From positions 62,001 through 126,000 of the forward strand of contig NZ_BMIF01000004.1 of NCBI RefSeq assembly GCF_014641695.1: a stretch of DNA of 64,000 nt, in the 5' to 3' direction. Made by a program: the position numbers and the translations under genes. Shown here in pieces: positions 34,270 to 43,120 of this stretch. Under the pieces are notes generated by a model. The model was not told where the DNA came from and did no database searches. It saw only the letters and a program-made list of their open reading frames with translations. Positions within the stretch are counted from its first letter, which is position 1; each line of letters opens with the position of its first letter. This DNA comes from Nitratireductor aestuarii (GTDB lineage Bacteria > Pseudomonadota > Alphaproteobacteria > Rhizobiales > Rhizobiaceae).

Positions 34270-35010
34270 TCAAAACAGCATCTTTTCGAGATCATCGATC
34301 TGTCCGCGAAGCGACTGGATCGTCGCGCGGGCCGAGGCAATGTCGTTGGTCGGCGCGCGCAGACCCTGGATCGCGATATCCGCGATGATCTCACCGATCT
34401 GCTCCGGCGTCATGGGTCCGTTGGGCGAATACCAGCGCGACGTCCAGTTCGCCATACCGATGACGGCGAAAGCCGCAACCTTGGGCTCGACCTCGCGGAA
34501 ATCGCCTGCAGCAATACCGTCACGAATACAGCGGACGTAGAAGTCGTAGATCTGGCGGCGGCTGCGGTTGTACAAGCTTCCGAGCTGATCCGGGATCTGC
34601 GTCTCCAGTCGCGAGAAAAGCAGGAAGCGCGAGCCCGACGACAGTCGTCGCACGATGCCGTCGATCAGTCCGCGCCGCAGCTTTTCGGTCGGCGACAGCG
34701 TCTCGTCGTCGATGATTTCCTGCAGATGCAGCGAAGGCTTCAGGGCTTCCGCCTCGACCAGTGCAGCAAGAATCTCTTCCTTGCTGCTGAAGTAATGATA
34801 GACCGCCGAACGCCCCAGGCCGATCTCGCGGGCGATATCAGCCATGCCGGTTTGCGTGTAGCCCTTGCTGTCGAACATCCGGGCAGCAATGTCGATCAGC
34901 TGCTCGCGCACCAGCTCCTTGCGTGGGTTGGTCGGCAGGCGTTGACCACGCGCTTCGGCGGAAGCCGAGGCCGGACCTGTTTGCATCAACGCATTTTTCG
35001 CAGTCGCCAT
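34270..35010 (-). CDS. TetR/AcrR family transcriptional regulator, candidate regulator of the steroid island
   Basis: A 246-residue regulator. After a 30-residue polar N-terminal extension comes a TetR helix-turn-helix with ADIAREIGLGRSAVYHYF and then KEEIL. The C-terminal ligand domain resembles TetR repressors of CoA-thioester catabolism (KstR2-like context). It is the only TetR gene here and lies centrally among ten copies of one palindrome, the type of site TetR dimers bind. It follows three minus-strand genes and is probably co-transcribed from operators at 37398 and 36060, which would give autoregulation. No match lies directly upstream of it. Confidence 0.85.
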   Translation of the reverse strand: MATAKNALMQTGPASASAEARGQRLPTNPRKELVREQLIDIAARMFDSKGYTQTGMADIAREIGLGRSAVYHYFSSKEEILAALVEAEALKPSLHLQEIIDDETLSPTEKLRRGLIDGIVRRLSSGSRFLLFSRLETQIPDQLGSLYNRSRRQIYDFYVRCIRDGIAAGDFREVEPKVAAFAVIGMANWTSRWYSPNGPMTPEQIGEIIADIAIQGLRAPTNDIASARATIQSLRGQIDDLEKMLF

Positions 35011-35130
35011 AATGTAAGCCCGTGGTTCAGCCTGTCGTGACCGGGTCTAGTTGTTCCCCCGGCTTGTAAATCGCGTTGTGCCGTACAGCAACTTCGGACA
35101 TGGCAATTTCTTCTGGAAATAGCTCGAACG

Positions 35131-36006
35131 CTAATTCTTCTGCTGGAAAGTGAGACCAAGTTTGCACTGTTTCTGGGAAAGACTTTCCCGGAATGCCTGT
35201 TCCACTGTCTCCGGCGTCCATTCTCCTTCCAGCACAGGATGCGCAATCATCGGATGTGTCACGAGGGAAAGCTGGTTGCCAGCGATACGAATGACCTGGC
35301 CGTTGATGCCGATCGAAGCATCGGAAATCAGGAACGAGACGACCGGCGCGTTGCCTGCCGGATCGGGAAGCGTCGTGTAGACCACCTCACGATTGGCCGA
35401 CTGCTGGGCGAGGAAGCCCATGTTCGACTCCGCCATGGCCGTATAGGCCAGAGGCGAGATCGCGTTGACGCGGACGTTGGTTTCTTTGAGCTCCATTGCC
35501 CATGAATAGGTGAAGCCTGCGACTGCCGCCTTTGAAGCGGCGTAACCGCCGAGCGCAATGTCACCCGCCTGCGAGCCAGAAGCCACGTTGATGATCGAAG
35601 CGGGCGTTCCCTGTTTCAGCATGGCGCGGATGGCGGGCGTGGCGCAGGCGGCCGTGCCGATCGTGTTGATCTCCAGCATCCGGCGCAGATCCGCCTCGGT
35701 CATCTCGGTGATCTTGCCGTGACGAAGAATGCCCGCATTGTTCACCAGTGCGTCGATCTTGCCGAAGCTATCAATGCAGGTCTGGATCAGCTTCTCAGCG
35801 AAATCCCAGGACGAGACATCACCGACACAAGCTACAGCTTTGCCGCCGGCATTGGTGATTTCAGCAACAACGGTCGCGGCGTTTTCCGCATTGACGTCAT
35901 TTATCACCACCTGGGCACCAAGCGAGGCAGCTTCACGCGCGTAAGCTGCGCCGAGGCCAGAGCCTGAACCGGTGATGACGACAGCTTTTCCTTCGAGCAT
36001 TGGCAT
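35131..36006 (-). CDS. SDR family oxidoreductase
   Basis: A 291-residue SDR with cofactor motif TGSGSGLG, NNAG and the catalytic YAASK. It is longer than usual, with about 40 extra C-terminal residues ending GLTFQQKN. The cofactor end resembles 3-hydroxyacyl-CoA/17-beta-HSD4-type SDRs. It precedes the TetR gene by 120 bp on the same strand. Operator site 5 lies 54 bp upstream of its ATG. Confidence 0.85.
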   Translation of the reverse strand: MPMLEGKAVVITGSGSGLGAAYAREAASLGAQVVINDVNAENAATVVAEITNAGGKAVACVGDVSSWDFAEKLIQTCIDSFGKIDALVNNAGILRHGKITEMTEADLRRMLEINTIGTAACATPAIRAMLKQGTPASIINVASGSQAGDIALGGYAASKAAVAGFTYSWAMELKETNVRVNAISPLAYTAMAESNMGFLAQQSANREVVYTTLPDPAGNAPVVSFLISDASIGINGQVIRIAGNQLSLVTHPMIAHPVLEGEWTPETVEQAFRESLSQKQCKLGLTFQQKN

Positions 36007-36059
36007 GGGCGGTGATCCTTTTTTCGATTTCAGGATGCGGCAGCCGGTCGCTCCTCACA

Positions 36060-36075
36060 TCATCCGTTCAGACGA
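36060..36075. promoter_or_regulatory. Steroid-island operator, site 5
   Basis: On the minus strand this reads TCGTCTGAACGGATGA; the left half is perfect and the right half is weaker. It lies 54 bp before the SDR at 36006 and would also drive the TetR gene. Confidence 0.5.
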
Positions 36076-36084
36076 TGCGGCGCA

Positions 36085-36567
36085 TCACCCACGCAGAAGT
36101 TCGCGGGCAACGGCATTGCCGTTGAGCAGGCTGTTTGTGCGGGATTTAACCTTCCAACCCTCTGCGGTGCGGGCAAGTTCCCAGCGGTTTGCACCCGTGC
36201 GGTCCGCGCGCCAGCCGGTATCGTCCTTCACGAAAACCTGAGAGTAATTGACCGCAATGGCCGTATCACCCTCGATGGTGATGCGCGGAGAACTCAGGAC
36301 ATGGGCTGATCCCGCTGAAACGTAAGCGCGGTGGCTGTCCAGTTCGATCAGTCGCGCCACATTCTCCCGACCCTTCAGCGGGTCGCCTATGCCGAAGTCG
36401 TAGCTCCCATCCTCCGTCCACATTTCGAGGAGCGCTTCACCGTCGAGCCCATCCACTGCGGGACCATAGGACGCGATGAGCTTCTGGATCGCGAGCGTGT
36501 CTTCCAGCTCGCGCACACGGTTTTCGAGCGCTTCAAGGCGTTGCAGCAAGTTATCCATGTCGCTCAT
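36085..36567 (-). CDS. SnoaL/NTF2-like protein (1 of 5)
   Basis: A 160-residue cone-shaped alpha+beta-barrel protein of the SnoaL/NTF2 fold. A coiled N-terminal helix (LEALENRVRELEDTL) leads into IQKLIASYGPAVDG and then LEMWTEDGSYDFGIGD. Family members include steroid isomerases and hydroxysteroid dehydratases. It overlaps the upstream SDR by 4 bp (ATGA). The exact reaction is not readable. Confidence 0.75.
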   Translation of the reverse strand: MSDMDNLLQRLEALENRVRELEDTLAIQKLIASYGPAVDGLDGEALLEMWTEDGSYDFGIGDPLKGRENVARLIELDSHRAYVSAGSAHVLSSPRITIEGDTAIAVNYSQVFVKDDTGWRADRTGANRWELARTAEGWKVKSRTNSLLNGNAVARELLRG

Positions 36568-37331
36568 CCTATGTTCTGTGCGCCGTCGACAACGAGCACG
36601 CTGCCGGTGACATAACGCGCGTCGTCGGAGGCGAGATAGGCGATGGAGGCTGCCAGGTCTTCCGGCGTGCCACCCTCGGTGCGGCCAGCGAGTTTCGGCT
36701 GGCGAACGATCAGCGCTGGGTCCTGCCCTTCAAGGGCCGCAACAGCTGCGCCCATGCCGGTGTTGACCTTGCCGGGACAGATGGCGTTGAAGCGAATGCC
36801 GCTGCCGGAATATTCCACCGCGAGCGACTTGATGAGCGCGATGATAGCCGCCTTGGCCGACGCATAGTGTGCCGCATAGGCGATGCCGTGAATGGCAGAA
36901 GTGGACGAAGTTGCGACCACGTTGCCCTTGGTCTTGCGCAGATGCGGGATCGTTGCCTGCATGATACGCACGGCACTGAAGAGGTTTACCGAATAGAGGA
37001 AGGACCAGTCGGCGGCAGAGATTTCGGTGAAGTGATTGCGGCGATAGATGCCGGCGTTGCAGACCACCACGTCGAGCTTGCCGAACAAGCTGGCCGCCTG
37101 TTCCGCCATGGCGGCGGAAGCATCGCCATCGGCAGCGTCATAGATGAGATGCTTCGCCGTGCCGCCCGCTGCGGAAATCGCCTCGCAGACCTTCGCCAAG
37201 CCGTCGGCATTCACGTCAGCCAGGATAACGGACGCGCCCTCCTCTGCCAGACGGACAGCCGTTGCACGGCCGATGCCGCTTGCCGCGCCCGTGACGAGTG
37301 CAGCCTTTCCTTCAAAGCGTCTGGCAGTCAT
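36564..37331 (-). CDS. SDR family oxidoreductase
   Basis: A 255-residue classical SDR with TGAASGIG, CNAG, a serine in ATSSTSA and the catalytic YASAK. The C-terminal VDGAQNIG replaces the more common DGG. It is divergent from the acyl-CoA dehydrogenase at 37471 and shares operator site 6. Four-base overlap with the SnoaL-like gene shows translational coupling. It heads the minus-strand unit that ends with the TetR gene. Confidence 0.87.
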   Translation of the reverse strand: MTARRFEGKAALVTGAASGIGRATAVRLAEEGASVILADVNADGLAKVCEAISAAGGTAKHLIYDAADGDASAAMAEQAASLFGKLDVVVCNAGIYRRNHFTEISAADWSFLYSVNLFSAVRIMQATIPHLRKTKGNVVATSSTSAIHGIAYAAHYASAKAAIIALIKSLAVEYSGSGIRFNAICPGKVNTGMGAAVAALEGQDPALIVRQPKLAGRTEGGTPEDLAASIAYLASDDARYVTGSVLVVDGAQNIG

Positions 37332-37397
37332 TGTCCCTCCCGAACTCCATGGACACCGCGCCTATTCGCATTGGATATCTGTGGGCGTTCGCCAGCA

Positions 37398-37413
37398 TCC
37401 CTAATTCGGACGA
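37398..37413. promoter_or_regulatory. Steroid-island operator, site 6
   Basis: TCCCTAATTCGGACGA lies between divergent genes at 37331 and 37471. The right half is perfect and the left half is degenerate, so orientation toward the plus-strand operon is favoured. Confidence 0.5.
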
Positions 37414-37470
37414 TGCCCCGCGCCCCTCCCCAAGGCATTGATAGAGCAGAAGAGATGCCAGGCTGGAAGA

Positions 37471-38592
37471 ATGGACCTGAATTTTTCGGAAGACCAACGA
37501 TCGCTTCGTGATGAGGTGCGGCGCCTGCTCAACGACCAGGCCAGCTCCGCCGCGATGCGCGAAGCAGCGGAAAAGAACGGCGGCTTTGATGCGTCGCTGT
37601 GGGATATGGCTGCAGCAGAGCTCGGTTTCTGCGCGACCAATGTGCCGGAAGCCTTTGACGGGCTAGGGCTTGGGGCAATGGAACTGGCGCTGCTGCTGGA
37701 AGAATGCGGCCGCAGGCTTGCCTGCATTCCGGCCTGGTCCACCATTGCGGTGGGAACACCACTGATCGTTTCACTCGGCAGCGAAGGGGCAAAATCCCGC
37801 CTGCTGCCGGAAATTGCTGCGGGAAGCTATCGTATCGCGGTGGCGCTTCCCATCGACAATCCTCAGGTTGCCGTTCGCGCCCAGCAGTCAGCCGATGGAT
37901 ACGTGCTCGACGGAGCTGTCAGCTTGGTAGCCGACCTGCCTTCCGCAACGCTGGTGCTGGTCCCTGCCCGGTTTGAAGACGGCAAGCTCGGGCTGTTCGC
38001 CGTCGCGCCGGACGATGGTCTCAAGATAGGTTCTGTGCAGACGATCGACCTTACGCGACCTTTCGGTGCGCTTAAGTTTGAAGGCGTTCGCGTCGGTGCG
38101 GATGCAAGGCTCGATGATGCTGGTTTTTCCGAAGAGGCACTAGCTCAGGCGCTGCTTCCGGGACGGCTGGGGCTTGCCGCCGAGCAGATCGGTGCGGCGC
38201 AGGGCTGCCTCGACCTCACGCTCGAATATATTTCCGGACGCGTGCAATTCGGCCGAACCATTGCCTCGTTCCAGGCAATCAAGCACCGCTGCGCTGCCAT
38301 GGTCGTCGATCTCGCCGAAGCGCGGTCGCTGCTCTATGGCGCGGCGGCCAACCTGAATATCGGCGCTTCCGAAATCGAGATGGAAATCGATGCCCTTGGC
38401 GTGCTGGCTGCGGACGTTCTCTGGAAGGTGGCCGAAGAGTCCATCCAGCTGCACGGCGGCGTCGGCAACACGTGGGAATACGATCCGCACTTCTACTTCC
38501 GCAAGGCGCAGGCCACGGCCTTCATGATGGGTTCCTCCGATGAGCGGCTCGCGCGCATCGCGGCACAGGTGATCGACGGGGCAGCGGCATGA
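37471..38592 (+). CDS. Acyl-CoA dehydrogenase subunit, short type
   Basis: A 373-residue member of the acyl-CoA dehydrogenase family, beginning MDLNFSEDQRSLRDEVRRLL. It has a C-terminal helical domain with SGRVQFGRTIASFQAIKH and LHGGVGNTWEYDPHFYF. The FAD-domain region is shortened compared with the 394-residue partner. It overlaps that partner by 4 bp. Steroid degraders often use heterotetrameric dehydrogenases made of two such different subunits, so the pair is probably one enzyme. ATG 37471 is chosen over a TTG at 37438 lacking an RBS. Confidence 0.85.
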   Translation: MDLNFSEDQRSLRDEVRRLLNDQASSAAMREAAEKNGGFDASLWDMAAAELGFCATNVPEAFDGLGLGAMELALLLEECGRRLACIPAWSTIAVGTPLIVSLGSEGAKSRLLPEIAAGSYRIAVALPIDNPQVAVRAQQSADGYVLDGAVSLVADLPSATLVLVPARFEDGKLGLFAVAPDDGLKIGSVQTIDLTRPFGALKFEGVRVGADARLDDAGFSEEALAQALLPGRLGLAAEQIGAAQGCLDLTLEYISGRVQFGRTIASFQAIKHRCAAMVVDLAEARSLLYGAAANLNIGASEIEMEIDALGVLAADVLWKVAEESIQLHGGVGNTWEYDPHFYFRKAQATAFMMGSSDERLARIAAQVIDGAAA

Positions 38593-39773
38593 GCGCAGTA
38601 CAGTCACTGGAAGAGTTTCGCCGGCAAGTCGCGGCATGGATGGCAGAGCACCTGACGGGGCGTTTTGCCGAACTCAAGCATCGCGGCCATGCCGGTGACG
38701 GCGATGCCCTGCCGGACCTGCGCCGCGAATGGGAACAGGAGCTTGCCGCGGGCCGTTGGACCTGCCCCGGCTGGCCGCAGGAATATGGCTGTCGCGGACT
38801 GTCGGTCGCCGAACAGGTGGTGTTCCAGGAGGAATATGCACGTGCTGGCGGTCCCGGACGACTTGGGCATATCGGCGAAGGTCTCGTTGGGCCGACGCTG
38901 ATAGCATTCGGCACCGAGGAGCAGAAGAAGCGCTTCCTGCCTGGCATCCGCGAGGGTCGCGAGTTCTGGGCGCAGGGCTACTCCGAACCGGATGCGGGTT
39001 CCGACCTCGGTAACATCAAGACGCGCGCGCGGCTCGATCCCGAAACCGGTGACTGGATCGTCACCGGCCAGAAAGTGTGGACCTCGCTCGCGCATCTCTC
39101 GGACTGGATTTTCGTGCTCGCCCGCTGCGAGGAAGGTTCTGTCGGTCCCAAGGGTCTGATCTTCCTCCTGATGCCGCTGAAGCAGCCAGGCATAGAGATC
39201 CATCCGATCCGGCAGATCGGCGGTGGTGCGGAGTTCAACTCCGTGTTCTTCGATGGTGCGCGCGCGTCAGCCGATTGCGTGGTCGGCCAGCCGGGCGACG
39301 GCTGGAAGATTGCCATGACGCTGCTTTCCTTCGAGCGCGGCATCTCCACGCTCGGTCAGCAGTTGGGCTTCACGCAGGAGCTGGCAACTATCGTGGAGAT
39401 TGCGCGCGAGAACGGCGCAGCGCAGAACCCGGCCATCCGCGCACGGCTGGCACGGGCATGGGCAGGCCTGCGCGCCATGCGCTACATGGCTATCCGCTCG
39501 CTGGAGGGCGGCACGTCGGCCGAGGAAGAGCTTGAGCGGCTTGGCTACAAGTATCACTGGTCAAACTGGCACCGGGACCTCGGCAAGCTCGGCATGGACG
39601 TGATGGGTTTCGACGGCGTGATCATCAACGATGATCACCGCCGCGAACAGCTGCGGCAGATGTTCTTCTTCACCCGCTCCGACACTGTCTATGGCGGCAC
39701 CAACGAGATCCAGCTCAACATCATCGCTGAGCGCGGTCTTGGCATGCCCAAGGAACCGAGAGGCAAGGCCTGA
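38589..39773 (+). CDS. fadE30: Acyl-CoA dehydrogenase, FadE30-like
   Basis: A 394-residue dehydrogenase that closely follows mycobacterial FadE30 across its length. Shared stretches include EYARAGGPGRL, GPTLIAFGTEEQKKRFLP, GQKVWTSLAHLS, LSFERGISTLGQQ and the end YGGTNEIQLNIIAERGLG. FadE30 oxidises the HIP-CoA-derived thioester early in C/D-ring breakdown, with FAD and an electron-transfer flavoprotein. It is coupled by 4 bp overlap to the short subunit upstream and by 1 bp to the SnoaL-like gene downstream. Confidence 0.85.
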   Translation: MSAVQSLEEFRRQVAAWMAEHLTGRFAELKHRGHAGDGDALPDLRREWEQELAAGRWTCPGWPQEYGCRGLSVAEQVVFQEEYARAGGPGRLGHIGEGLVGPTLIAFGTEEQKKRFLPGIREGREFWAQGYSEPDAGSDLGNIKTRARLDPETGDWIVTGQKVWTSLAHLSDWIFVLARCEEGSVGPKGLIFLLMPLKQPGIEIHPIRQIGGGAEFNSVFFDGARASADCVVGQPGDGWKIAMTLLSFERGISTLGQQLGFTQELATIVEIARENGAAQNPAIRARLARAWAGLRAMRYMAIRSLEGGTSAEEELERLGYKYHWSNWHRDLGKLGMDVMGFDGVIINDDHRREQLRQMFFFTRSDTVYGGTNEIQLNIIAERGLGMPKEPRGKA

Positions 39774-40306
39774 TGGGATTTCGCGAGCTAGGCATGAATG
39801 AACTTGCGGCGCGGGAGTGCCTGCGCCAGCTGGTCAACACCTATTCGCGGGCATGCGACCGGCGTGATTTCGCCCTGCTCCGCTCGCTCTATCATGACGA
39901 CGCGCTGGAAGAGCACGGCGACATGTTCACCGGTTCTGCGGACGAATATGTCGTCTGGGTCGAGGGCGCGCTCGCCAACTGGTCGGCCTCCGCGCACTAC
40001 GTCACCAACATGGTCTTCGAGATTCAAGGCGATTATGCCGAGGGTGAGACCTACAAGCTCAACTATCACCGCACGCTCGACGGCCGCCATGAAATCATCA
40101 CCGGCAGCCGAAGCCTCGACCGCTTCGCCAAGCGCAACGGCGAGTGGCGGTTCCTCGGACGCTGCGTGACGCTCGATTGGGCGCACCAGCGGGAGGCAAG
40201 CACCGAGGCCTATGAAAGCTTCGCCGCCGCCAGCCCGCACGGCAAGCCGGGGCCGGAAGACCTTTCCTATGAGCGCCTGACGCTTTTGGGACGCTTCATC
40301 GCCTGA
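39773..40306 (+). CDS. SnoaL/NTF2-like protein (2 of 5)
   Basis: A 177-residue SnoaL-fold protein. The first part is MNELAARECLRQLVNTYSRACDRRDF with LYHDDALEEHGDM, and the strand region is NMVFEIQGDYAEGETYKLNYH. It starts on the TGATG junction with the preceding stop. Proteins like this often remove water from a hydroxysteroid or isomerise a double bond, and it lies between a dehydrogenase and an SDR. A start at the internal ATG (39794) would also be possible. Confidence 0.72.
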   Translation: MGFRELGMNELAARECLRQLVNTYSRACDRRDFALLRSLYHDDALEEHGDMFTGSADEYVVWVEGALANWSASAHYVTNMVFEIQGDYAEGETYKLNYHRTLDGRHEIITGSRSLDRFAKRNGEWRFLGRCVTLDWAHQREASTEAYESFAAASPHGKPGPEDLSYERLTLLGRFIA

Positions 40307-40338
40307 ACAAACAGCATCTGAACAACCGGGAGGAATGC

Positions 40339-41100
40339 ATGACGGAACGACAATTCAGCGGCAAGGTGGCGGTGGTCACCGGCGGCGCAAACGGGATCGG
40401 CCGGGCCATTGCGCTTGGCTTTGCACAGGAAGGCGCCAACGTCGCGATCATGGATCGCGAGCCTGACGCCCTTGCCGAGGCAGCCGAACTGGCGCGCGCC
40501 CATGGCGTGAAAGTTCTGCCGCTGGTTGGCGACATGACTGACCGCGAGCAGGTGGAAGCCTTGTTCGCACAGGTGAGGACCGATCTCGGACCGGTCGACA
40601 TGCTCACCAACAACGTCGGCCAGACGGCGCGTGAGAACTATTCCGAGTTCTATCTGGCGAAGCCGGAAACGCTTCAGTTCGTGGTCAATGTATCGCTGAT
40701 GTCCACCCTGCTGTGCTCGCGCCAGGTGGTGAATGACATGCGCGACCGCAAGAGCGGCAAGATCGTTTCGATCTCGTCGGACTCTTCGATGAACGGCGAT
40801 ATCGGCACCGTGGATTATGCTGCGGCGAAGTCTGGCGTGCTCGGTTTCACCCGTGCGCTGGCACGTGAACTTGGACCGTTCAAGGTGAACGTCAACGCCG
40901 TCTGCCCGGGACCAACCAACACCCGCGCGATGCAGCGCATCCCGAAGGATGCGTATGAGCGCGCGAAGAACGCCATCCCACTCGGCGAGCTTTCAGAGCC
41001 GGAGGACATCGCCAATGCCGTGGTGTTCCTATCGAGCGACAAGGCCCGTTTCATCACCGGCCAGACACTGATGGTGAACGGCGGACGCGTCTTCTACTAA
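40339..41100 (+). CDS. SDR family oxidoreductase
   Basis: A 253-residue classical SDR with TGGANGIG, a NNVG motif, serines in SISSDSS and the catalytic YAAAK. The C-terminus is VNGGRVFY. RBS GGGAGGAAT lies before the ATG. It closes the FadE30 operon and is followed by a clear terminator. A 3-hydroxyacyl-CoA or hydroxysteroid dehydrogenase role fits the operon, but the sequence does not prove it. Confidence 0.87.
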   Translation: MTERQFSGKVAVVTGGANGIGRAIALGFAQEGANVAIMDREPDALAEAAELARAHGVKVLPLVGDMTDREQVEALFAQVRTDLGPVDMLTNNVGQTARENYSEFYLAKPETLQFVVNVSLMSTLLCSRQVVNDMRDRKSGKIVSISSDSSMNGDIGTVDYAAAKSGVLGFTRALARELGPFKVNVNAVCPGPTNTRAMQRIPKDAYERAKNAIPLGELSEPEDIANAVVFLSSDKARFITGQTLMVNGGRVFY

Positions 41101-41108
41101 GCTTCTTC

Positions 41109-41145
41109 AAGGCGTCGGGATGAAACACCCGGCGCCTCTTTTCTA
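41109..41145 (+). terminator. Rho-independent terminator
   Basis: AGGCGTCGGG pairs with CCCGGCGCCT around an eight-base loop, followed by CTTTTCT. It ends the FadE30 operon before operator site 7. Confidence 0.7.
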
Positions 41146-41171
41146 TCGTCTGTCAGCAAACCTTTGTGTGT

Positions 41172-41187
41172 TAGTGCATTCGGACGA
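41172..41187. promoter_or_regulatory. Steroid-island operator, site 7
   Basis: TAGTGCATTCGGACGA, 63 bp before the IpdC-like gene that opens the EchA20/IpdF operon. Confidence 0.65.
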
Positions 41188-41250
41188 TGCCCCCTCGCCC
41201 CAACAGGCACAGTGAAAGAACAACAAGAAAGCATTTTCATAGGGTGCAGC

Positions 41251-42330
41251 ATGGCTTCCAATCTACATACCGTCCTCTGCGACCGACTCGGATCGCGTTA
41301 TCCCATCGTACAGACCGCCATGGGGTGGGTTGCGGACGAGAAGCTGACGGCGGCAACCTGTAACGCCGGAGGCTTTGGCTTCCTGGCCGGCGCCACGATC
41401 GAGCCCGGCAAGGTTGATGCAACGCTGAACCGCCTCAAGGAGCTTACGGACCGCCCGTTTGGCGTGAACTTCCACATGTTCCAGCCCAATGCTGAGGAGC
41501 TGATCGAAGCCGTCATCCGCCACAAGGTGCGCGCGGTCTCCTACGGTCGCGGACCGGACGCCAAGACAATCAAGCGCCTGAAGGATGCCGACATCATCTG
41601 CATGCCCACGGTCGGCGCGCTTAAGCACGCAGTCAAGGCGGTGGAGCTCGGCGCTGACATCATCACCATCCAGGGCGGTGAAGGCGGCGGCCATACTGGT
41701 TCCGTGCCCACAAGCATCCTGCTGCCGCAGGTTCTGGACGCGGTGAACGTGCCTGTCGTCGCAGCCGGTGGCTTCTCCGATGGCCGCGGCCTTGCTGCAG
41801 CGCTGGCATGGGGTGCAGCAGGCATCGCCATGGGCACCCGCTTCCTGATGACGACGGACTCGCCCGTCCCGGCAAGTGCGCTCAACCGCTACCTGGCAAC
41901 TCGCGAGCCCACCCAGATCCGCATCACCACGGCTGTCGACGGCATGTCACAGCGCTTCATCGAAAACAACGAGATCAAGCGGCTTGAGTCCATGAACCTC
42001 GCCGCCCGTCTCAAGATGAGTATGGAACACGCTCGCGCCCAGGCGAAGCGCAACAATCTCGGCCCGGTCGGCATCCTGCAGACGGCGCTGAAGCTTGCGC
42101 GCTCCGACGACAGCAGCTTTGCTCAGACCGTCATGGCAGGCAACCTGCCAGAGCTGGTGCAGCGCGGCGTCGTGGCTGGCGATCCGGACAACGGCCTGCT
42201 GCCCAGCGGACAGGTAGCCGCAACGATCAACAAGCTGGAAAGCTGCCAGGACATTATCGCACGCATCGTGCAGGAAGCCGAAGCCCGTATCGACGCGCTC
42301 GCTGCCCTGCGTTCCGTGCCGGCAAACTAA
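41251..42330 (+). CDS. ipdC: IpdC-like flavoprotein (nitronate monooxygenase family)
   Basis: A 359-residue FMN-dependent TIM-barrel protein. It carries YPIVQTAMGWVADEKLTAA, VQ-type sheet IITIQGGEGGGHTG and AAGGFSDGRGLAAALAWGA, then GTRFLMTTDSPVP. These follow mycobacterial IpdC, a required flavoenzyme of the C/D-ring pathway thought to form the enone substrate of EchA20. ATG 41251 is preceded by AGGGTG. The EchA20-like gene is 10 bp downstream, which supports the assignment. The general annotation would be nitronate monooxygenase. Confidence 0.82.
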   Translation: MASNLHTVLCDRLGSRYPIVQTAMGWVADEKLTAATCNAGGFGFLAGATIEPGKVDATLNRLKELTDRPFGVNFHMFQPNAEELIEAVIRHKVRAVSYGRGPDAKTIKRLKDADIICMPTVGALKHAVKAVELGADIITIQGGEGGGHTGSVPTSILLPQVLDAVNVPVVAAGGFSDGRGLAAALAWGAAGIAMGTRFLMTTDSPVPASALNRYLATREPTQIRITTAVDGMSQRFIENNEIKRLESMNLAARLKMSMEHARAQAKRNNLGPVGILQTALKLARSDDSSFAQTVMAGNLPELVQRGVVAGDPDNGLLPSGQVAATINKLESCQDIIARIVQEAEARIDALAALRSVPAN

Positions 42331-42340
42331 CGAGGTAATT

Positions 42341-43111
42341 ATGAGCGATCAATTCTGGACCAAGACCGAAGCCGGCATTGCCGAGGTCGTCATCGAGAAC
42401 CCGCCCGTCAACGCGCTGAATTCCAAGGGCTGGCGCGCGCTTTCGCAGACGATCGACCGGCTCAATGCCGATGATGCCGTTCGCGTCATCATCATCCGCG
42501 CCGAGGGCCGCGGCTTCTGCGCCGGCGTCGATATCAAGGAGCTGCAGGAGCATCCGGAACTCATTCTGGAAGTGAACGCGGGCAACTACGAAACCTTCCG
42601 CGCGATCCACAAGGGCCTGAAGCCGGTCATCGCGGCGCCGCACGGCTATGTGCTCGGTGGCGGCATCGGCATCTGCGGCTCGGCCGACATCATCATCGCC
42701 TCGCCGGATGCCAAGTTCGGCGTGCCGGAGGTGGACCGCGGCGCGCTCGGTGCAGGCGCCCACCTGCAGCGCATGTTCCCGCTGCAGAAGGTTCGCCAGA
42801 TGTATTTCACTGGCGAGATGATCGACGCTGAGGAAGCCTACCGGCTCAACGCGATCGAGCGCATCGTTCCACGCGAGCAGCTGCGTGATGCGGCCTTCGA
42901 GCTGGCGCAGAAGATCGCCGCCAAGAGCCCGACCATGATCAGCCTGGCCAAGGAAGCCCTGAACGGCGTCGAGCATAGCGATGTCGACCGGCACTACCGC
43001 TGGGAACAGGGCTTCACCGCGCAAGCCTATCTCACCGCTGAAAGCCAGGAAGCCCGCGATGCCTTCGTGCAGAAGCGCGACGCCGACTTTGCTGCCGCGA
43101 ACAAGAAATAA
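42341..43111 (+). CDS. echA20: EchA20-like crotonase, steroid ring D hydrolase
   Basis: A 256-residue crotonase-family protein. It closely follows mycobacterial EchA20: NPPVNALNSKGW, RAEGRGFCAGVDIKELQ, GGGIGICGSADIIIAS, FGVPEVDRGALGAGAHL and YRWEQGFT. EchA20 uses the crotonase fold to hydrolyse ring D of HIEC-CoA. It lies between the IpdC- and IpdF-like genes, in the same order as the pathway context predicts. RBS GAGG precedes the ATG. Confidence 0.85.
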   Translation: MSDQFWTKTEAGIAEVVIENPPVNALNSKGWRALSQTIDRLNADDAVRVIIIRAEGRGFCAGVDIKELQEHPELILEVNAGNYETFRAIHKGLKPVIAAPHGYVLGGGIGICGSADIIIASPDAKFGVPEVDRGALGAGAHLQRMFPLQKVRQMYFTGEMIDAEEAYRLNAIERIVPREQLRDAAFELAQKIAAKSPTMISLAKEALNGVEHSDVDRHYRWEQGFTAQAYLTAESQEARDAFVQKRDADFAAANKK

Positions 43112-43120
43112 GGACCGACA

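Noticed and set aside
35050-35075. A loose island-operator-like sequence directly before the TetR gene
   Set aside because: The half-sites do not match in spacing or bases; calling it would require two or more changes in the conserved GACGA half.
41251-42330. Stand-alone nitronate detoxification enzyme
   Set aside because: Position directly before EchA20 and IpdF homologues and the IpdC-like sequence blocks favour the steroid role.
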